Positions 18,574 through 25,654 of a stretch of DNA of 64,000 nt are shown here, one piece after another; positions within the stretch are counted from its first letter, which is position 1, and every line of letters starts with the position of its first letter. Below the pieces are notes generated by a model. The model searched no databases. It was not told the origin of the DNA and saw only the letters and a list, made by a program, of their open reading frames with translations. A program made the translations under genes and the position numbers. Origin of the DNA: Microscilla marina ATCC 23134 (GTDB lineage: Bacteria > Bacteroidota > Bacteroidia > Cytophagales > Microscillaceae); contig NZ_AAWS01000015.1 in the NCBI RefSeq assembly GCF_000169175.1, forward strand, positions 62,001 through 126,000. Reading direction: 5' to 3'.

Positions 18574-19053
18574 ATGAAAAAACTCATACTTATATCAATG
18601 GCATTGTTTCTAGTGCAAATAGCACTGGGGCAACAAGAGCAAAAGAAGACAATTATAAAATTTGTAGCAGATGGCAAAGAGGTAAAGCTCAACAATGATT
18701 TTAAAGTTTGCTTTGAGTTGACAGACACTATCCAAACCACTATTATAAAACCTGTGATAAAAAATAATAGTTTTTTTATGCCTAACTTAGACAAGCATAG
18801 GAGATGGGTCATGGTTTTTAAGTATAAAAATCATTTACCTTATTTTATTATTTACTTACGTGCCATTGAGAATGAAACTATTACAGTGATTACAGAGCAA
18901 GAAAAAATGAGTGAATACTTTGCTAAGGCTACAGGAAGAAAAAACAAGCGTATATATTACCTGAGTATACCTCGCAAAGCTGGTAAACCTATAAGAATGA
19001 AAAGCAATGATCCTGAGAAATTTAGGGATGAATTGCTTAAACTCATAGACTAA
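18574..19053 (+). CDS. Secreted paralogue 1, candidate immunity protein
   Basis: A 159-residue protein with a signal peptide (residues ~1-19, ending LGQ). The mature part is small and beta-rich: KTIIKFVADGKEVKLNNDFKV, then TTIIKPVIKNNSF. The same pattern is found in the two following genes. It starts 11 bases after the toxin stop codon, so the two are surely co-transcribed. Periplasmic location and tight linkage suggest that it protects against the JAB-like protein. No named family was recognised. A role as an accessory secreted protein is also possible. Confidence 0.6.
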   Translation: MKKLILISMALFLVQIALGQQEQKKTIIKFVADGKEVKLNNDFKVCFELTDTIQTTIIKPVIKNNSFFMPNLDKHRRWVMVFKYKNHLPYFIIYLRAIENETITVITEQEKMSEYFAKATGRKNKRIYYLSIPRKAGKPIRMKSNDPEKFRDELLKLID

Positions 19054-19063
19054 ATTTTAAGCG

Positions 19064-19089
19064 TCAAACATTTTGTGAAAATTAAATAA
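19064..19089 (+). repeat. Remnant of toxin gene 3' end, copy 2
   Basis: These 26 bases are identical to 18537-18562, the last codons and stop of the toxin gene. They end six bases before the second paralogue's ATG. They mark a tandem duplication of the toxin-end plus immunity unit. Confidence 0.9.
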
Positions 19090-19095
19090 AATCAC

Positions 19096-19572
19096 ATGCA
19101 AAAAATACTCATTACTACCTGCTTGGTTTTGTGCCTGGCGGGTAGTGCCTTTGGGCAATCACACAAAACAACGATTAGCTTTACCAAAGATGGTAAAAAA
19201 ATAGCCCTTCAAGACAATTTTAAGATTTATATTGTGCTACAAGATTCACTCAAAACTACCATCATAAAGCCCGTAATTAAGAACAACAGCTTTGTAAACC
19301 CTCAGTTTAAAAAGGGGCAAAGAGGAACATTTATTTTTCGATATAAAAAAAATCTGATGTGGTTTACAACGCAAGTATATTCAGAACAAGATGATAGTTT
19401 AGATTTTGGGGTAGACTACCGTCCTTTTGATAAAAAATACTCTGAAGGCAAACGCCTTAAGGGGGTAAAATATATCGACTATGTAGAGTTCCCTGAATAT
19501 GGTTCTTATGCAGTAGGCAAAATAAAACACCCCAAAAAACACCGTCGCAAAATACTCCGGTTGATAGAGTAG
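19096..19572 (+). CDS. Secreted paralogue 2, candidate immunity protein
   Basis: A 158-residue protein with a signal peptide (residues ~1-20, ending FGQ). It shares the layout of paralogue 1: TTISFTKDGKKIALQDNFKIY, then TTIIKPVIKNNSF, then a C-terminal basic tail HPKKHRRKILRLIE. It lies 42 bases after paralogue 1 and is preceded by an exact copy of the toxin gene's last 26 bases. It is closer to paralogue 3 in the signal peptide and to paralogue 1 in the KPVIKNNSF block, so the family may have recombined. Its role is inferred from position. Confidence 0.6.
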   Translation: MQKILITTCLVLCLAGSAFGQSHKTTISFTKDGKKIALQDNFKIYIVLQDSLKTTIIKPVIKNNSFVNPQFKKGQRGTFIFRYKKNLMWFTTQVYSEQDDSLDFGVDYRPFDKKYSEGKRLKGVKYIDYVEFPEYGSYAVGKIKHPKKHRRKILRLIE

Positions 19573-19581
19573 TTAAGTGTA

Positions 19582-19617
19582 AGCCTTACTCAATCACGCC
19601 TTGGCTGGGGCTTTTTT
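19582..19617 (+). terminator. Weak terminator after paralogue 2
   Basis: AAGCC and GGCTT form a short stem with a long loop, followed by six T residues. This is a weak prediction. Confidence 0.35.
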
Positions 19618-19717
19618 GTTGTTCTTGAGATACGAAAGGCACTTACACTAGAGAGGAGAAATAGTCTTGCGCCAAATATTATTTGTGTCACAGGGGTTTA
19701 TTACTGTGTCCCTCACT

Positions 19718-19930
19718 GGCTTAAGTTTTTTCAACTTAAGCCTTGGAATAGGAGAAAGTTTTTAACTTTCGTTTACAAGCAAGTTAAAAACTTGCCTCTA
19801 TATCTTAGGTATTAAGTCAGAAGACTTAAACCAGTAAGTGGCTTAAGTTTTTTTAACTTAAGCCTTGGAATAGGAGAAAGTTTTTAATTTTCGTTTATAA
19901 GCAAGTTAAAAACTTGCCTCTATTCTTAGG
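19718..19930 (+). repeat. Tandem duplication (about 91 bp x 2) between paralogues 2 and 3
   Basis: The segment at 19718-19809 recurs at 19840-19930 with few changes. Each copy carries two hairpins (GGCTTAAG...CTTAAGCC and CAAGTTAAAAACTTG). There is no coding content. It separates the third paralogue from the others. Confidence 0.8.
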
Positions 19931-19940
19931 GGCTGGTTTG

Positions 19941-19966
19941 TCAAACATTTTGTAAAAATAAAGTAA
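19941..19966 (+). repeat. Remnant of toxin gene 3' end, copy 3
   Basis: These 26 bases match 18537-18562 with three differences. They end one base before the third paralogue's ATG. Confidence 0.85.
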
Positions 19967-19967
19967 G

Positions 19968-20459
19968 ATGAAAAAAAAACTCATTACTATCTGCGTGGTT
20001 TTGTGCCTGGTGGGTAGTGCCTTTGGGCAACGCCATAAAGTGTCGGTAAGTTTTGTTAAAGATGGTAAAGAAGTAGCTCTCAAAGGCGACTTTAAAATCT
20101 ACCTTGTATTTAAAGATTCTTTGAAGACTTTAAGGATAGAGCCAACTATAAAGGATAACTATTTTACTAAACCTGTTATTGCAGAAGGTAAAAAATGGAC
20201 AGTTATTTTCCAATATAAAAAACACCTGATTGGATTTGAGCAGCCCGCGTCTTTCAAAGGATTGTTGTCTTATGGTTTTGGAGTTGATTGTAGACCATTT
20301 ACAAAAGAACATAAACAGAGCGCCAAAGACTTTAAACCTAGAAAAATTAGACGCATTCATTACTTTAAACCATATTATGGCGGTGATGGAATGGTTCATT
20401 CCAGGTATATTTCTAAGATCAAGGCAAATAAAAATCGTATTCTAAAGCTTATAGAGTAA
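19968..20459 (+). CDS. Secreted paralogue 3, candidate immunity protein
   Basis: A 163-residue protein with a signal peptide (ending FGQ) that is nearly identical to that of paralogue 2. The mature part keeps the pattern KVSVSFVKDGKEVALKGDFKIY, then a diverged LRIEPTIKDNYF block and the tail NKNRILKLIE. It is separated from paralogue 2 by a tandem repeat and carries a diverged remnant of the toxin end just before its ATG. This fits an older duplication. As for its siblings, an immunity role is inferred from linkage and secretion. Confidence 0.6.
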   Translation: MKKKLITICVVLCLVGSAFGQRHKVSVSFVKDGKEVALKGDFKIYLVFKDSLKTLRIEPTIKDNYFTKPVIAEGKKWTVIFQYKKHLIGFEQPASFKGLLSYGFGVDCRPFTKEHKQSAKDFKPRKIRRIHYFKPYYGGDGMVHSRYISKIKANKNRILKLIE

Positions 20460-20469
20460 TTACACACCA

Positions 20470-20640
20470 CTGGCGCAAGTCTCCCGACTTATCTCCTTCG
20501 TAGTAAATTCAAGTTTGTTTATTGCAAAAACCTGGAAACGAGACACTCCGAATACAAGTTCGGAGTTTTGAAACTCCCTTAATAGGGGGCACAAGTTTAT
20601 AAATACCAAATGCTTTCGGTGTAAGGAACGCTTGCGCCAG
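20470..20640. repeat. Inverted-repeat bounded segment
   Basis: CTGGCGCAAG (20470-20479) and its exact complement CTTGCGCCAG (20631-20640) bound 171 non-coding bases. This may be a MITE-like element; no target duplication is evident. Confidence 0.4.
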
Positions 20641-20709
20641 AATCGGAATAGAGGTTTTTATAAACGATTAATTCTATTTCGTTTTTTTCACCATTGTTTC
20701 ATAGTCATG

Positions 20710-20717
20710 TATCTTTG
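20710..20717 (+). promoter_or_regulatory. -7 promoter box of TPR/HTH gene
   Basis: TATCTTTG matches TAnnTTTG and lies 21 bases before the chosen ATG at 20739. It argues against the upstream start at 20694. Confidence 0.5.
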
Positions 20718-20738
20718 CAATTATCTAATCCTAAAACT

Positions 20739-22184
20739 ATGAAGCAATTATTCTTTTGTATTTTTATTCTTCTATCTTCTTTCTCAGCAATTGCACAAAC
20801 ACAAGAAACTTATCAGGAACATTATCAAGAAGCCTATGAGTTTGCTAATACAGGCTATGATTCAATCAGCATATATAAATCATTTTACCTTTTGGCTTAT
20901 GCTGCTAATCAAGCTTGTTCTCATCACAGAGCTTTGCATGGATATTTACAAGCCCAAAAATATGCCACAGATTCAGCAGCTTATATTGACGTAAATAAAA
21001 ATATTGCGAATACTTTTTTTAATTTTGGCAATTACAAAAAAGCCAAAAAAATCACTCAACAAAATATTGATTTTTTACAGCGTCATCAAAGTTTTAAAGA
21101 TTTGAGCTATGCTTATAACTTGAAGGGGAGAATATTATTAGAAGAAAAAAAAGAAAGTGCTTTGCCTGTTTTGCGGCAAGCCTTGGGGTTGCGCCAAAAG
21201 TATGCTCCTGAGCGCGTGACAGGCATTTACGAAAGCCTTGCCCAGGCGTTTTTTAGGTTTAGAGCATACGATTCGGCGGCTTATTACCAACACCAGATCA
21301 TCACCCGCCTGCCCACCAATGCCCCCACCGACAAGCAAGCCTACCACTACGCCACCCTTGCCAAGTATTTGAGTTTTGACCGCCGCCCCGATAAGGCCTT
21401 GCTCTGGCTGCAGCGCGCCGAACAAATATGTTGCCGCCAAGCCGAGCCCGCCCTGTTTGTGGCGCAAGCCCGTGCTTTGTGGCAGTGGGCGAGCCAAAAC
21501 GCCCAGGGAGCTCAAGCCGATTTTAAACGGCTCGACTCGCTCATGAGTGCCGCCATGCAAGCCAAAACCCACCTGATAGACAAACGTGCCCTCAACAAAA
21601 AACACATCAGGCTCTACCGCGATATATTGCAAGCTGCTGCCCTGCCCACTGCCCTACACGACAAGTACGCCGCCAAGCTAGAGGCGGCCCAGGCGTGGTA
21701 TGCCAACTATAGCCAGCACCTGGCCACCCAAGACCAACGCCGGGCTCAAGCACTGGCTGCTCAGCTTGCCCAGGCACGCACCCAACGTTGGTATGGCACC
21801 AGGTTGCCCTTGTATTTGGGTTTGGGGGCGGTGTTGTTGTTGGCTTGGTTTATATACAAGGGGTGGCAGCAACGCCTGCTACCCGAACAACGCCAGTTGC
21901 AACACGAAAAAGCCTTGATCAAAACCTTGCGCCAAAAGTTGGGGCGTCAGTTGAGCACCAACGAAACCCAGCTTGCCACCTTGATGTATAGGGGCAAGAG
22001 CTTTGCTGAGCTGGCGGCGCTTTTGGGCACCAACCGCGACAAGGTAAAATACCACGCAAAAAAACTCGCCGACGAAGCTCGTATAGAGTCGCTTTTTCAG
22101 TTTGTGACCGATTTTAAGGCACAACGCCAAAAAAAACCTGCTTTAAAATTTTGGGTAAAACAGCCCTCCGGACAGACCCCCTAA
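20739..22184 (+). CDS. TPR protein with membrane anchor and C-terminal HTH
   Basis: A 481-residue protein. It has a signal peptide (ending AIAQ), a helical TPR-like region (about residues 40-300), one transmembrane segment (about 357-374, LGLGAVLLLAWFIYKGW), a short coiled coil and a C-terminal helix-turn-helix with SFAELAALLGTNRDKVKYHAKKL. This layout is common in Bacteroidota regulators that sense a periplasmic signal and bind DNA in the cytoplasm. The first ~140 codons are AT-rich while the rest is strikingly GC-rich, so the gene looks like a mosaic. It ends the cluster that begins with the toxin candidate and might regulate it. Confidence 0.75.
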   Translation: MKQLFFCIFILLSSFSAIAQTQETYQEHYQEAYEFANTGYDSISIYKSFYLLAYAANQACSHHRALHGYLQAQKYATDSAAYIDVNKNIANTFFNFGNYKKAKKITQQNIDFLQRHQSFKDLSYAYNLKGRILLEEKKESALPVLRQALGLRQKYAPERVTGIYESLAQAFFRFRAYDSAAYYQHQIITRLPTNAPTDKQAYHYATLAKYLSFDRRPDKALLWLQRAEQICCRQAEPALFVAQARALWQWASQNAQGAQADFKRLDSLMSAAMQAKTHLIDKRALNKKHIRLYRDILQAAALPTALHDKYAAKLEAAQAWYANYSQHLATQDQRRAQALAAQLAQARTQRWYGTRLPLYLGLGAVLLLAWFIYKGWQQRLLPEQRQLQHEKALIKTLRQKLGRQLSTNETQLATLMYRGKSFAELAALLGTNRDKVKYHAKKLADEARIESLFQFVTDFKAQRQKKPALKFWVKQPSGQTP

Positions 22185-22226
22185 TTCCCCAGCTTACCCA
22201 TTGCACCTCAGATAGTTAACCCGCCT

Positions 22227-22276
22227 TTTTACCCCAGCTGTTTGGCTGGGTAACCCAAGTATACAAAAAGAAAACA
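22227..22276 (+). repeat. Promoter-proximal direct repeat, copy 2
   Basis: This matches 17524-17588 in order and spacing (TTTTACCCCAG, GCTGGGTAA, AGTATACAAAAAG). It lies just after the TPR/HTH gene and before the promoter at 22301-22331. Confidence 0.65.
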
Positions 22277-22300
22277 TTCGAGTAAGTCCGCTAAAATGCC

Positions 22301-22331
22301 TTGTTTGGTATATTGGCGGACTTTACTTTTG
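22301..22331 (+). promoter_or_regulatory. Bacteroidota-type promoter with no gene behind it
   Basis: TTG (22301-22303), 20 bases, then TACTTTTG (22324-22331): the same spacing as the toxin promoter. A terminator follows about 60 bases later. Confidence 0.5.
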
Positions 22332-22336
22332 TGTCA

Positions 22337-22413
22337 ATATTTTCCTCGTATATCTGCAATAAGCATCGCCGAATCGGGGAAGAAATCGGGGGGCTTTTGC
22401 CTCCTGGTTTTTT
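22337..22413 (+). ncRNA. Candidate small RNA of about 75 nt
   Basis: The start is set about six bases after the TACTTTTG box and the end by the terminator at 22388-22413. There is no ORF inside. Its upstream control region is shared with the toxin gene, so both could be expressed together. The prediction rests only on promoter and terminator signals. Confidence 0.35.
22388..22413 (+). terminator. Terminator of candidate small RNA
   Basis: GGGGGC-TTTT-GCCTCC forms a 6-bp GC-rich stem with one G-U pair, followed by TGG and six T residues. Confidence 0.55.
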
Positions 22414-22439
22414 AACAAACAGTTTGATGTGGGGTTAAT

Positions 22440-22890
22440 TACGAGTTAAACAATTACGAATGGATCAATTACGAATTACGAATGGTCGCAAAGCGAGGCT
22501 AAAAACTATGGTCTACCGACTACCAACTCCGGACTAAAGTACGAATGGCTTCGCCCAATTCGTAATTCGTAATTATTAAACTCGTAATTAACTTACGCGA
22601 AGCCACTATGGTCTACCGACTACCAACTCCGGACTAAAGTACGAATGGCTTCGCCCAATTCGTAATTCGTAATTCGTAATTCTCAAATTCGTAATTACAA
22701 ACTCTCATATTTGCTACTAAAACTTTAATCAATAAAACTCAAAATTAACTTACGCGAAGCCACTATGGTCTACCGACTACCAACTCCGGACTAAAGTACG
22801 AATGGCTTCGCCCAATTCGTAATTCGTAATTCGTAATTCTCAAATTCGTAATTACAAACTCTCATATTTGCTACTAAAACTTTAATCAAT
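22440..22890 (+). repeat. Complex tandem repeat rich in AATTCGT
   Basis: A unit containing ACTATGGTCTACCGACTACC followed by AATTCGTAATTCGTAATT occurs at 22506, 22605 and 22762. The last two copies are part of a 157-bp tandem duplication that is almost exact. The repeat runs up to the start of the small gene at 22904. There is no spacer regularity that would suggest CRISPR. Confidence 0.85.
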
Positions 22891-22903
22891 AAAACTCAAA
22901 TAA

Positions 22904-23170
22904 ATGAAAAAAATCTTAGACAAACTCAAAAAACGCCTGTTGCCGGGCAAGCGCAAAAAGACAGGCAAAAAAAACAAAGTAGAATTGCCGCCAGTGTTGC
23001 TGCCTATCGACGAGGCTGTGCAGGCGCGTGAAGCCAAACTCGCCCATTTGCGCGCCACCTGCGATGAGGTAATAGAAAAACTCCGCAATGGTGAAAGGCT
23101 CACCCCTTACGACCAGGTGCGTACTCAAATAGCGATTCAGGAATTGATTAATAATCGTTTTAGACGATAA
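22904..23170 (+). CDS. Small basic protein, unknown
   Basis: An 88-residue protein. The first 30 residues are very rich in lysine (MKKILDKLKKRLLPGKRKKTGKK). The rest is a probable helix pair, ending TPYDQVRTQIAIQELINNRF. No signal peptide or domain is recognised. The GC content is higher than in the flanking repeats, and codon use is like the second half of the TPR/HTH gene, which supports it as real. It lies directly behind the tandem repeat. Confidence 0.55.
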   Translation: MKKILDKLKKRLLPGKRKKTGKKNKVELPPVLLPIDEAVQAREAKLAHLRATCDEVIEKLRNGERLTPYDQVRTQIAIQELINNRFRR

Positions 23171-23390
23171 TTAGTAGTCGGGAGCTACTATAGGGGCAAG
23201 CTTTTAGCGACAAGTCGCAAGTCCTTAGATACCGATATGTATTGGCTTCTAGGGGCTTGCTCCTGTCGAAGCTACTAACTAATAAACTTATAAAATACTG
23301 AAAATGAATGTGTTATAGGTTTTTTAGTTGCCTGTGAATCGAATCTACAGCAGCTTGCTGTGATGAGCTCAACGTAGTTAAACAGGGTGT
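23171..23390 (+). repeat. Modular dispersed repeat, copy b
   Basis: This contains both blocks seen at 6480-6653, in the opposite order: the GACAAGTCGCAAGTCCTTAG block first, then GAATCTACAGCAGCTTGCTG at 23341. It fills the gap after the small basic gene. Confidence 0.7.
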
Positions 23391-23495
23391 ACCTTGAAGA
23401 TTTAGACCAGTAAGGACAGGCTTTTTTATGCCATAAAAAATGAACTGAGAGGTGTTTTTTGCGTATAAATACAACAGATCAAACTTTACAACATT

Positions 23496-24365
23496 ATGGC
23501 TACACCTCTTATTATGTTTGCCATCAATATGCTCTTATGGCTTTGGCACACCTACAACGAAAATAACCGAACCATTCTTTATATAAGCTTGCTGTCTTTT
23601 GTGAGCACTGCTTTTATTAACTTTTTTCTAACCGCTGAGGGCATTACTACCCACACTTCCTGGTATTTTATCTTGTGTCATCCTATGATGGCTAGTTTTA
23701 TAATCATGGTGGGTAAATTTTTGTCTCAGCCCTTCTTTTTTTCAAAAACTCCATTTGCTCAAACAGTGGTAAACTCTGGGGTACTCTATAGCAACCAACA
23801 AGCCGCAGTTGTGAAAACGCCGTCAGGGTTAGACAAACAAAAGCTGGATAAAATCTCAAAATGGTTGGTGCATATAAAAACAAAAGCCGATAAGTTGCCC
23901 AAGCTATCTACTACAGAAAGAGGGGTGCAGCACAACACCCTGTTTTTACAAGTAGACTCTGCGAAAAAGGAATTGAAGCAGTGGTTTGCTTTGTGCCTGG
24001 ACACCAGCATCTCTTACCCACAAACTGCCCCATACCGACAAGTTCGCCGCCAACTCAGTATATACATGAAACAGGTGGCTACACTGGTAGACAAAACCGA
24101 TGAATTGACTGCATACCTGGGTAAAATCAGCGACAGGTTGGGTATTATTAGGTCACAAATGGCTTACCCTAATGCATTGGGACAATTGCCCCCAGACCAA
24201 CAAGCTAAGGCACAAGCTTACTGGAACAAAAACCAGCAATGTTATACTTCGCTGCAAATATGGCAACACTTTGACCCCCAAAAAAATCAAGCATTTTGGC
24301 AATATTACGACCTGATGTTGATGGTTGCCAAAAACGATGCGCTGCGTGTACAAACTAATAAATGA
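23496..24365 (+). CDS. Membrane-anchored helical protein, unknown (pair member 1)
   Basis: A 289-residue protein with two or three N-terminal hydrophobic segments (about residues 3-85, including MFAINMLLWLWHTY and WYFILCHPMMASFIIMVGKFL). A long helical cytoplasmic region follows, ending near FDPQKNQAFWQYYDLMLMV. The next gene has the same layout and a similar C-terminal FWQLYNDLLKEV motif, so the two look like distant paralogues in one operon (31 bases apart). No function can be assigned; a scaffold or filament-like role is only a guess. Confidence 0.7.
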   Translation: MATPLIMFAINMLLWLWHTYNENNRTILYISLLSFVSTAFINFFLTAEGITTHTSWYFILCHPMMASFIIMVGKFLSQPFFFSKTPFAQTVVNSGVLYSNQQAAVVKTPSGLDKQKLDKISKWLVHIKTKADKLPKLSTTERGVQHNTLFLQVDSAKKELKQWFALCLDTSISYPQTAPYRQVRRQLSIYMKQVATLVDKTDELTAYLGKISDRLGIIRSQMAYPNALGQLPPDQQAKAQAYWNKNQQCYTSLQIWQHFDPQKNQAFWQYYDLMLMVAKNDALRVQTNK

Positions 24366-24396
24366 ATTATTTTAATGAGATCAAACTTATATCATT

Positions 24397-25641
24397 ATGC
24401 TACTTATCTATATCTATATCATTATTCAATATATTGTAATATTAAGTTTTGTTGTCAACACTAAGATTTCTAACAAAGAAGCAACTGGTAAGTTATTGTC
24501 TTTTGCTTTGATTTATTGGTTTGTGGGCTGTTCTGTATTTTCATTTATAATGCCCATAGTTGAGTTTCAGGAAGTAGCATTTATAGGGAGTTTTGTTTTA
24601 CCTCTGTTGCTGGGATATATACTAAGGTCGGTAGTGGTTTTTGCCATTTTTATCTTCAGGTCTGTGTCAATGTCCGATGACTATGCTGTAGACGTGAACG
24701 AACTTCGAGAGGCAATTCAAGAAATTGAAGAATGTTTGAAGAAGATACAGCAAGAAAAAATGAGCATGTGGAAAGGCTCAGAGCGAAAGGTAAAATCCCT
24801 AATTCAATCTATTGAATTGCAGTTGCCACGTTTGCAGAAGCGAATTGAGGAGGAGATACAGAAAAATGAACCTGCTTATCAGAAACAGAAGCAAGTTGGG
24901 GTACATCTTATAAATAAAAAGGTATTGCCTTTTTTGAGGATTTACTTAAATATGAAACATACAGAGGTACATGTTTTGGAGGAGAATCTACGTAGCTTAC
25001 GGAGACAGCAAGAAAACAAGGATGCATTCGTAAAGATGTTTCAGACAGCAAAATTACTTGCCTTAGCTCACGTAAACGTAAATAAAACCCAAGTATTGAG
25101 CTCTTCTTTCCAAGCCAAGAAGGTGGTAAGCAACCCATCTACACCAAAAACACCTATCTCAAATGAGCCCTTTGACCAGCGAATTTCAAAAATTGAACAA
25201 GAAATAAATAAGTTGCAAACCACTCTTTTCAATATTAAGAGACAAAAAGCCTTTTCTAACTCTTTTCTTGCGGGCACCAGGCAATTTATAGACGAGTCTC
25301 CTCGTGCTATCAGTCAGTTGAGACAGGCTATAAAAGATTGTTTGCATGATATAGAAATAGGGGTTTTGAGTAATGCGAACAAAAGGCGAAAAATGCTTTT
25401 GAACGAGCTAAGTGATCAAATTACCCTGCTTGTTTTTGACTTAGGGGTGATTGTCAAACGTGTAAATATTGATCTAACACTTGAGGTTGAGAATGGAGTA
25501 ATGGCTCAGAAATCAATTGCAATAATGCCCGAACTTGACGCCCAAGCCAAAGAACTATGGCAAGACTATCACCCTGAAAGCGAGGACGAGTTTTGGCAGT
25601 TGTACAATGATTTGCTAAAAGAGGTAAAACGAGTAGGTTGA
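24397..25641 (+). CDS. Membrane-anchored coiled-coil protein, unknown (pair member 2)
   Basis: A 414-residue protein. Three hydrophobic segments occupy about residues 2-95 (IYIYIIIQYIVILSFVV, FALIYWFVGCSVFSFIM, SVVVFAIFIFRSV). The remaining 310 residues are long coiled-coil helices (ELREAIQEIEECLKKIQQEK and RISKIEQEINKLQTTLFNI). It ends FWQLYNDLLKEVKRVG, like the neighbour's FWQYYDLMLMV. The two genes form an apparent operon. The function is unknown. Its end is 14 bases from the convergent phosphatase gene with no clear terminator between them. Confidence 0.72.
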   Translation: MLLIYIYIIIQYIVILSFVVNTKISNKEATGKLLSFALIYWFVGCSVFSFIMPIVEFQEVAFIGSFVLPLLLGYILRSVVVFAIFIFRSVSMSDDYAVDVNELREAIQEIEECLKKIQQEKMSMWKGSERKVKSLIQSIELQLPRLQKRIEEEIQKNEPAYQKQKQVGVHLINKKVLPFLRIYLNMKHTEVHVLEENLRSLRRQQENKDAFVKMFQTAKLLALAHVNVNKTQVLSSSFQAKKVVSNPSTPKTPISNEPFDQRISKIEQEINKLQTTLFNIKRQKAFSNSFLAGTRQFIDESPRAISQLRQAIKDCLHDIEIGVLSNANKRRKMLLNELSDQITLLVFDLGVIVKRVNIDLTLEVENGVMAQKSIAIMPELDAQAKELWQDYHPESEDEFWQLYNDLLKEVKRVG

Positions 25642-25654
25642 GTAAAGTAATGGC

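Noticed and set aside
21138-21632. 164-codon minus-strand frame inside the TPR/HTH gene
   Set aside because: It is a consequence of the GC-rich composition of the gene on the other strand; the real frame has TPR helices, a membrane segment and an HTH.
22440-22890. CRISPR-like array
   Set aside because: Repeats are long and of uneven period, with no unique spacers of constant length and no cas genes.
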